From an uncultured Clostridium sp. (GTDB lineage Bacteria; Bacillota; Clostridia; TANB77; CAG-508): 25,962 nucleotides of DNA. Positions 1 through 7,649 of the stretch are shown in pieces. The position numbers were made by a program, and so were the translations under genes. Under the pieces are notes generated by a model. That model saw nothing but the letters and a program-made list of their open reading frames with translations. It did not search any database and had not been told where the DNA came from. Position 1 is the stretch's first letter. Each line of letters opens with the position of its first letter. The DNA is taken from positions 1 through 25,962 of the forward strand of contig USCB01000025.1 in the NCBI GenBank assembly GCA_900553125.1, given 5' to 3'.

Positions 1-50
1 TTCTGATTGGGGACGGTTCTTTTCGCGAAAAGAACCGTCCCCAATCAGAA
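1..50. repeat. Perfect 50-bp palindrome, GGGGACGGTTC dispersed-repeat family
   Basis: The first 25 bases are the exact reverse complement of the next 25, centred on TTCGCGAA. The arm core is ATTGGGGACGGTTCTTTT. The same core recurs in the htpG leader (11766-11827, variant GGGACCGGTTC) and upstream of yigZ (15496-15538). It is far more GC-rich than its surroundings. No run of T follows on the plus strand, so it does not look like a classical terminator of an upstream gene. It may be a REP-like mobile palindrome. No transposase lies in the window. Confidence 0.9.
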
Positions 51-107
51 AAAATGAAACTTTTTTATATAAAATAAAGACTATATAATAAAGGGGGAAT
101 ACAACAA

Positions 108-644
108 ATGCAAATAATAATTAATGAAGAGACATTTAGAGAAATTTATGAAAAAACATATAACAAAACGCTAAGATTTATAATAATAAAAAGTAAAAAC
201 CTAGACGATATAAATGATATTTTACAAGATACATATTTTGAATTTCTAAAAATAATAAAGAAAAATCCAAACATAGATATAGAAAATATAGATAATTTTA
301 TAATAGGAATAGCAAATAACATAATAAAAAGGCATCATTATAAGCAATCTAGGAGCAAAGAAAAAGTAGTGGCAAATGAAGATGAGAATTTAGAAAATAT
401 TCCTGATATATTCAGCTTAGAAGATAACTTTTTAACTAAAGAAAATGTAAAAGAAATATGGTCATTTGTTAAGAAAAAAGATGTGGAGATTCCGAAAATT
501 TTTTATTTGTATTTTTCGGAAGGATTAAAGATATCAGAAATAGCTAAAGAATTACAAATAAGTGAATCAAATGTAAAAAATAAAATTTATAGGACTCTTA
601 AAGAATTAAAAAATATATATGAAAGGAGGCAGGAGAATGATTAA
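108..644 (+). CDS. ECF-like RNA polymerase sigma factor (sigma-70 family)
   Basis: A 178-residue protein, the usual size for an extracytoplasmic-function sigma factor. Residues about 8-78 resemble sigma region 2 (core binding and -10 recognition), including the DDINDILQDTYFEF helix. Residues about 125-172 form region 4, with a helix-turn-helix at roughly 139-165 (LKISEIAKELQISESNVKNK) for -35 recognition. The start is ATG 108 behind an AAGGGGGA site at 91-98. A TATAAT at 84-89 could be its -10 box, but the matching -35 is poor. The gene overlaps the next one by 8 nt, the standard sigma/anti-sigma arrangement, so it is probably held inactive by that membrane protein. The signal it senses cannot be read from the sequence. 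Confidence 0.88.
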   Translation: MQIIINEETFREIYEKTYNKTLRFIIIKSKNLDDINDILQDTYFEFLKIIKKNPNIDIENIDNFIIGIANNIIKRHHYKQSRSKEKVVANEDENLENIPDIFSLEDNFLTKENVKEIWSFVKKKDVEIPKIFYLYFSEGLKISEIAKELQISESNVKNKIYRTLKELKNIYERRQEND

Positions 645-1815
645 TAAAATTTTTAGGGATTACATGGAAGACGAGTATAACAAAGAGAAAAATTATGAGA
701 AAATAATTTTTAAAGAAAAGGAAGTGGTTAAAATGAAAAAGATTCAAAAAAGAGTATTAAATTTAGCTGCTTGTGTTCTTGTAATAATTTTTGTTGGAAC
801 ATTATCTTCTAAAATTTATGCAAAAATCCAATGGGATATCAAATTTAAGGAATTTCAAAATAGAGAACTTGTAACAGAAAATGGAGAAATTAAAGAAAGT
901 AGTGAAGCAGGTTACAGTGAACCTATAGATATGGATTATGTTTCACATGATGGAATAAGTGTAAAGATAAATTCGCTTATGATAACAGATGACGAATTTA
1001 GTGCTATAGTAGATTTTAAATTTGATGATAATATTAATGTGGATTCTCAAAGATTTTCGTATGGATATGCTATATATGATGAAAACAAGAATGTTTATGC
1101 AATAGGTAAAAGAATAAATATGGCTTCAAAGGAAATGTATGATTATTTTACTCCATTTATGTATGAGAGAATAGGAGCTAAGTATAATAAAAAAGATATT
1201 TATAGTTCTCAACTTGGAGATAGTTGGAACGTCGGGCTTGTCAGTGCAGAAGATAGAAATATAGTTACGAAAATTAATATTGGATCTTCAAAGAGCTTTC
1301 CAAAAAGTAAAAAAATTTATATAAGAATTTTGGATTTAGGATATACAATGATGCAATTGGTAGAGGAAAATGGAGAAAAGAAGATTGAAGCAATGGAAGA
1401 TTTTAAATTGTCAAATACAGAATGGCTTTTTGAACTTAATGTTCCTGATAAATTTTATGAAAGAGAAACAATGGAATTAAAGTTGAAAGATGAAATTCCA
1501 GGTTTAAGTTTAGAAAAAATAAATGTTACAGAAACTGGAACAGTTATAAAAGGTGTTATGGATAATCTTAGTAAAATTCTTATGGATGGTATGAAAATGG
1601 ATACCAATGAATGGAATAAGAAAAGATATGAATTGATTCATATAAGTGATGAAGATGGAAATGATTATCCTGTTTTAGATTTTTCAACTACTGGAGTGGA
1701 AAATGGATTTTATATAAGTACACCTATAACCAAGAGTATGCTGAATAAAAAGTTGATTTTGCATGTAAAGATTAATGATGTGGAATATAGTAGTGAGCTA
1801 GTCAATAAGCTTTAG
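637..1815 (+). CDS. Membrane anti-sigma factor, DUF4179-like
   Basis: I start this gene at ATG 637 (392 residues) rather than at the in-frame ATG 619. The AGGAGG at 624-629 lies 7 nt before ATG 637, whereas ATG 619 has no site. Residues 1-37 are charged and cytoplasmic, the likely sigma-binding part. Residues about 38-58 form one transmembrane helix (VLNLAACVLVIIFVGTLSS), and the remaining 330 residues would be extracellular with a beta-rich look. This topology and the 8-nt overlap with the sigma gene match Firmicute anti-sigma proteins annotated DUF4179. It should sequester the upstream sigma factor until the outer domain receives a signal. The sigma partnership rests on gene order, and the DUF assignment on overall resemblance. 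Confidence 0.75.
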   Translation: MINKIFRDYMEDEYNKEKNYEKIIFKEKEVVKMKKIQKRVLNLAACVLVIIFVGTLSSKIYAKIQWDIKFKEFQNRELVTENGEIKESSEAGYSEPIDMDYVSHDGISVKINSLMITDDEFSAIVDFKFDDNINVDSQRFSYGYAIYDENKNVYAIGKRINMASKEMYDYFTPFMYERIGAKYNKKDIYSSQLGDSWNVGLVSAEDRNIVTKINIGSSKSFPKSKKIYIRILDLGYTMMQLVEENGEKKIEAMEDFKLSNTEWLFELNVPDKFYERETMELKLKDEIPGLSLEKINVTETGTVIKGVMDNLSKILMDGMKMDTNEWNKKRYELIHISDEDGNDYPVLDFSTTGVENGFYISTPITKSMLNKKLILHVKINDVEYSSELVNKL

Positions 1816-1836
1816 GATTAATTAAAATTTATTAAA

Positions 1837-1873
1837 AGGAAAACTGTATGTCAAAATGACATACAGTTTTCTT
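1837..1873. terminator. Intrinsic terminator between convergent genes
   Basis: A 17-bp stem (1837-1853 with 1857-1873, one G-U pair) and a 3-nt AAA loop. The core arms are AAAACTGTATGTCA and its complement. The A and T flanks let it work in both directions, ending the anti-sigma transcript and the convergent phospholipase-like transcript. Confidence 0.85.
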
Positions 1874-1933
1874 AAAAGATTTAAAATCGAGTTAAGTTAC
1901 AGAAGTATAAAACTCAATTTCAATCAATTAAAT

Positions 1934-2614
1934 TTAAATATTATTTAATACTTCTTCAATGCAAAAATCCATATTTGCATTAAGGGGATCAAAAGTCCTC
2001 AGAAACTCAATAGTTTCAAGAACAATTCCAAGGTTTACATAGCTCAGATTATCGTCCTCTATAAAACCTACTACATTGAGCTCTTTGACTTCATCTGTCA
2101 AAATAACTGAAGGATAAGTATCGCGAATTTTTGCATTCGTTTTATCCCAATCATAATGAAGTTTTTTTATTTCAGCTTTTTTTAACTCGTCGATATTCGG
2201 GTCATTTTTATGAACTTCACAAAAGTCTTTAAATTTAGCATCAATATTTAATCGACCGTACAGGATTCGATCTGTTAAAAGATGCCAAATATATCCCCGA
2301 TAAAAAGGACTGCTTTTCTGAGCGATTGTTAAACTGTTCCAGCAAGCATATACATAAGGACAGCTACTTACTCCGTAATGAAGTCCGTCTGTACTGCATA
2401 CAGATTCTTTCTGCAAAATACGGTTCTCTAACTCGCTGTAATCCGGCATGTCTGCTGTTTTCAGCAAATCATATTTTTTTCTTGCTTCTTTTACATCCCC
2501 ATATAATTTGAGATGCTTCTTTAAAAGATCAGGAGCTTCTACACCTAAAACGAAACTCCGATTTTCAATTGCATTTTTGTTACATGATGCAAGGTGTACA
2601 TAATAACCAGGCAT
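1934..2614 (-). CDS. Zinc-dependent phospholipase C-like protein
   Basis: A 226-residue, probably all-helical protein resembling the zinc-dependent phospholipase C family (PF00882-like) proteins of Firmicutes. Visible markers are an N-terminal MPGYYVHLA with H7, the block NRSFVLGVEAPDLL (19-32), H79 in TDGLHYG, and H111 and D115 in WHLLTD. These His/Asp residues could bind metal. No signal peptide is visible, so a secreted toxin-like role is unlikely. The start ATG is preceded by GAAAGGAGA with 8-nt spacing, and a perfect sigma-A promoter lies upstream. Two sampled lines count 38% and 42% GC, against 25% in a sampled line of the next gene. It holds two in-frame CGG codons (R19, R106), absent from every intact native gene here. 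Both facts suggest recent transfer. Substrate unknown. Confidence 0.6.
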   Translation of the reverse strand: MPGYYVHLASCNKNAIENRSFVLGVEAPDLLKKHLKLYGDVKEARKKYDLLKTADMPDYSELENRILQKESVCSTDGLHYGVSSCPYVYACWNSLTIAQKSSPFYRGYIWHLLTDRILYGRLNIDAKFKDFCEVHKNDPNIDELKKAEIKKLHYDWDKTNAKIRDTYPSVILTDEVKELNVVGFIEDDNLSYVNLGIVLETIEFLRTFDPLNANMDFCIEEVLNNI

Positions 2615-2666
2615 TTTTCATTCTCCTTTCATATGTGGGTAGCACTATACATAGTACTGAATTGAA

Positions 2667-2709
2667 TTTTTACGAAATTTATTATAGCATCGTAAAAATG
2701 TTATGTCAA
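2667..2709 (-). promoter_or_regulatory. Consensus sigma-A promoter with operator-like inverted repeat
   Basis: On the minus strand TTGACA (2709-2704) and TATAAT (2686-2681) are separated by exactly 17 nt, a perfect consensus promoter for the phospholipase-like gene. The -10 box sits inside an inverted repeat whose 9-nt arms, TTTTTACGA (2667-2675) and TCGTAAAAA (2690-2698), are exact complements 14 nt apart. A repressor bound there would cover the promoter. No regulator gene is adjacent. Confidence 0.8.
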
Positions 2710-2816
2710 TACAAATTGCAATTAAATATTTTCTAAAAAAGATTTTAAGTCACTGTGTATGGCGAATAAATCTAGCTGTGAACAGTAACGATTTTAATAC
2801 AAAATTTTTCAAAAGT

Positions 2817-2845
2817 TTGCAAATACTCGATAAATATGATAATAT
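2817..2845 (+). promoter_or_regulatory. Probable sigma-A promoter for cardiolipin synthase
   Basis: TTGCAA (2817-2822) and TAATAT (2840-2845) are spaced by 17 nt and lie about 30 nt before the start codon. The match is moderate. GATAAT at 2838-2843 is an alternative -10. Confidence 0.5.
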
Positions 2846-2874
2846 ATCACTATAAAAAAGAAGGTGAAAAAGTA

Positions 2875-4383
2875 ATGAGAAGAGCAATAAAAAGAGGCCT
2901 AATAGTAGCACTAGGAGTAATAATCCAAATATTACTATCATTATCTGTACTAATATTTTTTGGACAGAAAATTGCAATAGTGGAAATGTTATATGGAATT
3001 TTGAGTGTTCTACTTGTATTAGGAATAATAAAAGAAAGCAAAAATCTAAGTAGAGATTTACCATGGATAATAATCATAATGTTATTTCCGATAGTTGGAG
3101 CATTGCTTTATATTGTAATAGGTGGAAATTTACATAAAAGTAAAGTATTAAAAAATATCAAACAAAGTGAAGAGAATGGATATATATTTTTTACACAAAA
3201 TGAATTAATAAAAAAAGAAGTCGAAGAAGGAAATAACGGGCAATTAAAATATTTAATGAACTACTTAGAATTCCCTGTAACAAAAAATAACAAAATAAAA
3301 TATTTTCCGCTAGGAGATATTGCATTTGAAGAAATGTTGGTAGAATTAAAAAGAGCAAAGAAATTTATATTTTTAGAGTACTTTATTATAAAAAAAGGTC
3401 AAATGTGGAATGAAATTTTAAAAATATTAGAACAAAAAGCAAAACAAGGAATTGAGGTAAGGCTTATATATGATGATATGGGATGCATGGCATTCCTCCC
3501 AACAGATTTTCCAAAGAAAATGGAAGAAAAAGAAATAAAATGTATTGCATTTAATAAGCTAAACCCATTTTTGGGGGTAATAATGAATAACCGTGACCAC
3601 CGTAAAATGATGATTATAGATGGACATACAGCTTTTTCAGGTGGAATGAATATTAGCGATGAATATATAAATATTACACATCCATATGGCAAATGGAAAG
3701 ATAATGGAATAAGAATATATGGAGAAGCAGTATGGAATTTTACTGTAATGTTTTTAAATATGTGGAATTCATATAGGAATGATGATGTTAGCTATCAAAA
3801 ATTTAGATATAATTTTAAGGAGAAATATATAGAAGAAAACGGCTATACCGTTCCTTATGGGGAAACACCGCTAGATAGTGAAATTGTAGGGGAAAATGTA
3901 TATTTAAATATTATAAATCAAGCACAAAAATATGTATATATTATGACTCCATATTTAATAATAGATACAGATATGATAAATTCGCTTATTCTTGCAGCCA
4001 AAAGAGGAGTAGATGTAAGGATTGTTGTTCCTGGAATACCAGATAAAAAAATAGTGTATAGTTTAACAACATCATATTTTGAAACATTGATAAAAAATGG
4101 AGTTAAAATTTATAAATATACACCAGGTTTTGTGCATAGCAAGGTTTTTGTATCTGATGATAATATCGCAACTGTTGGAACTATAAACTTAGATTATAGA
4201 AGTTTGTACTTACATTTTGAATGCGGAGTTTTCATGCAAGATGTAGATGTAGTAAAAGACGTAAAAAAGGATTTGATAGACACTATAGAAGAATCAAAAA
4301 TAATTAGTAAAAAAGAAGCAACACCTAGACTTTTAAAAGGAGTGTGGCAAGCTGTACTTAGACTATTTGCACCACTTATGTGA
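2875..4383 (+). CDS. cls: Cardiolipin synthase (phospholipase D family)
   Basis: Makes cardiolipin from two phosphatidylglycerol molecules at the membrane. The 502-residue length is typical. Residues about 8-82 hold hydrophobic segments (for example GLIVALGVIIQILLSLSVLI and WIIIIMLFPIVGALLYIVIG), the PLDc_N region. Two catalytic HKD motifs follow: H242-K244-D249 (HRKMMIIDG) and H421-K423-D428 (HSKVFVSDD), each with the downstream GG/GT-x-N pattern (SGGMNISD and VGTINLDYRS). The start is ATG 2875, 8 nt after GAAGGTG. An in-frame ATG at 2836 has no site and would overlap the probable -10. A gap of 47 nt without a terminator leads to the AAA+ gene, so co-transcription is possible. Confidence 0.93.
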   Translation: MRRAIKRGLIVALGVIIQILLSLSVLIFFGQKIAIVEMLYGILSVLLVLGIIKESKNLSRDLPWIIIIMLFPIVGALLYIVIGGNLHKSKVLKNIKQSEENGYIFFTQNELIKKEVEEGNNGQLKYLMNYLEFPVTKNNKIKYFPLGDIAFEEMLVELKRAKKFIFLEYFIIKKGQMWNEILKILEQKAKQGIEVRLIYDDMGCMAFLPTDFPKKMEEKEIKCIAFNKLNPFLGVIMNNRDHRKMMIIDGHTAFSGGMNISDEYINITHPYGKWKDNGIRIYGEAVWNFTVMFLNMWNSYRNDDVSYQKFRYNFKEKYIEENGYTVPYGETPLDSEIVGENVYLNIINQAQKYVYIMTPYLIIDTDMINSLILAAKRGVDVRIVVPGIPDKKIVYSLTTSYFETLIKNGVKIYKYTPGFVHSKVFVSDDNIATVGTINLDYRSLYLHFECGVFMQDVDVVKDVKKDLIDTIEESKIISKKEATPRLLKGVWQAVLRLFAPLM

Positions 4384-4430
4384 TTTTAAATAAAAAATAA
4401 ATAACAGAAACAATTAAGAGGAGAATTGGT

Positions 4431-6884
4431 ATGAAAGAAGAAATAGAGGATTTAATACAAAAAAATAAAGTTACAAAAGAATTTTTAAAATACTCTAAGG
4501 AAGAATTAAGAGTTATGAGAAATATGATTAACTATGGCTTGATAGATTTTTATAATACAAAAGAAAATAATTTTAGAAATGTTTTGATTTGTGGTACACA
4601 TAATTATGATTGTCTAGAATATATGGTAGCATATAAATGTAGAATAGATTTAGGAAAAGTATCAGCACTAAATAGCACAGATAGAATGAAAAATTCGAAT
4701 AAATGTTTATATTGCAAATTAAAAGAATGTGTAGAAAAAAATATAATATTGTTTTTTGAAGAAGTTAGAAAATATAATGAAGAGAACAAAAAACAAATAA
4801 ATTGCATAGAAGTTATTGATTATATTTTAAATATAACAACACCTGAATTTAACTCTATATCAGACTACTCATTTTATAAAAATACAAATGTTATGGATTT
4901 GTTATATGTACAAGCAATACTAGAAATGGATTTAGTAAATATCAAAAGCATGCATGAAAACATTGTAGAATTTAATTATTTAGATATAACGCAAAAAGAA
5001 AACGACAATTACTATATAAATATATTGAAGGAATTCTATAAGGATGAAAAAAACAAAAAACAGCTTGTATTAGATTTGTCAAGAAAAGATGAGATTTTTA
5101 ATGAAAAAGAAAATACCTTAAGGAGATACAAAATTGCATCATATTATAAATACTTAATTGAATATGAAAAAGCTGATATTATACAATCCTTACGAAAAAT
5201 TGTCAAAACTACAAATGTAGTAAATGGAATTCAAATAAGGTCGAGATATTTTATCAAATGTTATTTTAAAAAAGTGGAAGAACTACCATATTCCAATAAA
5301 ACGAAAGAAAAAATATACAATATATTGAATTACATTTTAAACTACAAATATCGAAGCTCAATTCCATATATTCCAATAAACATACTAATCTATTCAAACG
5401 ATAAAGAGGGAGTAGGAAACATATCTCAGATTATTGGAGAATTTATGTGGTATTTTGGATATTTAGGCGAAAACATGAAGTATTATAATGAACACATGAG
5501 TGATGTTATTTTAGATAAATATAAAATAAAAAAAATATATTATGAATATGAAAAAGACAATGTAAAGAATAAAAGTGGAATTCTAGTTATACATGATATT
5601 GAAAATCTATTATATATGGATAATAAATTTCAAAGTGTTATTTTAAATATATTAACAGATGAAATAGAAAAGAATAATAGAAGGGTATGTACCATTATAT
5701 ATGGAGAAAGAACAAAATTAAAACAAGTATTAGATAGTCAAAAAAAGCTATCAAGATTGCTTATAAATTTAGAACTAGAAATAGATGATTTGGGCATTGA
5801 AAAAATTTATGAATTGACAATTGAAAAATTAAAAAGAAATATGTCAGTACCAGAAGACGCTGCAAAAAAAATATATAATTATATCAAAGCAACATATACT
5901 CAAAGCGAATTTAATAATATGGATTATGTGAACAAATTATATAGTGAAATAGTTTTAAATATGAACAGTAGGTTTTCAGAAAATGAAAAAACAAAACTAA
6001 AAATTGAAAATATCCCAGATGTTTATAATATCAAGGATTTACCAACTATAATGAAAGATCTTAATAATCTAGTAGGGCTGGAAAACATAAAGGAACAAAT
6101 TAATGATTTAGTTTCATTATTAAAATTTAATAAGCAAACCAATATTGATATCAAAGACTTTTGCTTCCATATGTGTTTTACGGGAAGCTCTGGAACAGGA
6201 AAGACAACTGTCGCAAGAATAATAACAGAAATATTATATAATCTTGGTTATATCAAGCAAAATAAATTAACAGAAGTTACCGCTAAGGATTTAATTGGAG
6301 AATATCTTGGACAAACATCACCTAAAACATTTAATGTCGTTAATTCTGCATTAGGTGGAGTATTATTTATTGATGAGGCTTACTCTATAACCAATACAAC
6401 AAACAAAGGGAACCAATTCGGAAATGAGTGTATAGCAACTCTATTAAAACTAATGGAAGACTATAGAGATAGAATAATTGTGATTTTTGCTGGATATAAA
6501 GATGAAATGAAACAATTTTTGGATTCGAATCCAGGATTAATATCTAGAATAGGTTATACAATAGAATTTCCTGATTATTCTATTGATGAATTGCTTCAAA
6601 TATTTTTAAATATGCTTAAAAACAGTAATATGGATATAACTGAGTCTGCATTGAAGAAATTGAAAAAAGTAATAGAAGTGTCATCTAAAAATAAAAATTT
6701 TGGAAATGGTAGATTTATTCGTAATATATTTCAAAAAATATTAATAGAACATGCTAAAAATATGGATAAAAATAACTCAGATGATAATTTATTTTTAATA
6801 GATGTTTTCTTAATAACTGAGGATGACATAAATTTTGAAAAATTAGTTTTTAAAGGTGAAGATAATAAAAAAATAGGATTTTAA
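4431..6884 (+). CDS. Tandem AAA+ ATPase, SpoVK/CbxX-like, with degenerate first module
   Basis: An 817-residue protein in three parts. Residues 1-300 have no recognisable domain but carry six cysteines (54, 61, 70, 92, 95, 100), including CLYCKLKEC, which might bind a metal. Residues about 310-510 look like a AAA+ module whose P-loop has decayed to YSNDKEGVGN (321-330) while a Walker-B-like GILVIHDIE (383-391) remains. Residues about 545-805 form an intact CbxX/CfxQ-type AAA+ domain with Walker A GSSGTGKTT (585-593), Walker B LFIDEA (D648, E649) and a sensor/arginine-finger region NPGLISRIG. Family members are hexameric remodelling ATPases, seen with sporulation (SpoVK), Rubisco activation or type VII secretion. 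None of those partners is nearby, so its client is unknown. SD AGAGGAGA precedes ATG 4431. Confidence 0.8.
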   Translation: MKEEIEDLIQKNKVTKEFLKYSKEELRVMRNMINYGLIDFYNTKENNFRNVLICGTHNYDCLEYMVAYKCRIDLGKVSALNSTDRMKNSNKCLYCKLKECVEKNIILFFEEVRKYNEENKKQINCIEVIDYILNITTPEFNSISDYSFYKNTNVMDLLYVQAILEMDLVNIKSMHENIVEFNYLDITQKENDNYYINILKEFYKDEKNKKQLVLDLSRKDEIFNEKENTLRRYKIASYYKYLIEYEKADIIQSLRKIVKTTNVVNGIQIRSRYFIKCYFKKVEELPYSNKTKEKIYNILNYILNYKYRSSIPYIPINILIYSNDKEGVGNISQIIGEFMWYFGYLGENMKYYNEHMSDVILDKYKIKKIYYEYEKDNVKNKSGILVIHDIENLLYMDNKFQSVILNILTDEIEKNNRRVCTIIYGERTKLKQVLDSQKKLSRLLINLELEIDDLGIEKIYELTIEKLKRNMSVPEDAAKKIYNYIKATYTQSEFNNMDYVNKLYSEIVLNMNSRFSENEKTKLKIENIPDVYNIKDLPTIMKDLNNLVGLENIKEQINDLVSLLKFNKQTNIDIKDFCFHMCFTGSSGTGKTTVARIITEILYNLGYIKQNKLTEVTAKDLIGEYLGQTSPKTFNVVNSALGGVLFIDEAYSITNTTNKGNQFGNECIATLLKLMEDYRDRIIVIFAGYKDEMKQFLDSNPGLISRIGYTIEFPDYSIDELLQIFLNMLKNSNMDITESALKKLKKVIEVSSKNKNFGNGRFIRNIFQKILIEHAKNMDKNNSDDNLFLIDVFLITEDDINFEKLVFKGEDNKKIGF

Positions 6885-6927
6885 TTTTATGAGTGTTTAA
6901 GATAAACGTAAGGGAGGCTTAGATAAA

Positions 6928-7629
6928 ATGTCTTATATAGAATTCAGAAATGTAAACAAAAAGTACCAAATGGGAGAAATAACAATTAAGGCTTTAGATA
7001 ATACGAATTTTACAATAGAAAAAGGAGAACTTGTTGTAATTGTTGGTCCATCTGGGGCTGGAAAAACAACAACACTAAACATCCTAGGAGGAATGGATAC
7101 AGCAACATCTGGAGATGTATTGGTTGATGGTGAAAATATTACAACATTAAAAGGAAAAAATTTAATAAAATATAGAAGAGAAGACATAGGCTTTGTATTT
7201 CAATTTTATAATTTAGTTCCCAACCTAACAGCAAAAGAAAATGTTGAGCTTGCAACACAAATATGCAAAGATTCTCTTGATATTGATAGTGTAATAGAAA
7301 AAGTAGGACTTGAAAATAGAAAAAATAACTTTCCATCACAATTATCAGGTGGAGAGCAGCAAAGAGTTGCAATTGCAAGAGCCATAGCAAAAAATCCGAA
7401 ACTTCTACTATGTGATGAGCCTACTGGAGCATTAGACTATAAAACTGGAAAGCAAATCTTGAAACTTCTTGAAAACACTTGCAGAAAAGAGAAAATGACT
7501 GTAATTATAATTACACATAATACTGCAATAGCTCCTATGGCTGATAAGGTAATTCATTTTAAAAATGGTACTGCTGAAAGTATTGAAATTAATGAAAATC
7601 CTATGCCTATTGAAAATATTGAATGGTAG
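6928..7629 (+). CDS. ABC transporter ATP-binding protein, MacB/LolD type
   Basis: A 233-residue ATPase with all motifs: Walker A GPSGAGKTT (40-48), Q-loop Q92 in FVFQFYNLVP, signature LSGGEQQ (139-145), Walker B LLLCDEPTG (D163, E164) and H-loop H197. The LTAKENVELA segment after the Q-loop is typical of the MacB/FtsE/LolD subfamily, which drives mechanotransmission by FtsX-like permeases rather than ordinary channel transport. SD GGGAGG lies 10 nt before ATG. The partner permease starts 20 nt downstream, so the pair surely forms one complex. The substrate is not evident. Envelope-stress or antimicrobial-peptide functions are common for this class. Confidence 0.93.
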   Translation: MSYIEFRNVNKKYQMGEITIKALDNTNFTIEKGELVVIVGPSGAGKTTTLNILGGMDTATSGDVLVDGENITTLKGKNLIKYRREDIGFVFQFYNLVPNLTAKENVELATQICKDSLDIDSVIEKVGLENRKNNFPSQLSGGEQQRVAIARAIAKNPKLLLCDEPTGALDYKTGKQILKLLENTCRKEKMTVIIITHNTAIAPMADKVIHFKNGTAESIEINENPMPIENIEW

Positions 7630-7649
7630 ATTTTTAAGGAGAGGAAAAT

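Noticed and set aside
1..50. The palindrome at 1-50 as an upstream gene's terminator
   Set aside because: It has no following T run, and the same core recurs in places where a terminator makes no sense.
2326..2511. Plus-strand ORF of 61 codons inside the phospholipase-like gene
   Set aside because: No ribosome site and low-complexity translation. It is the antisense shadow of the real gene.
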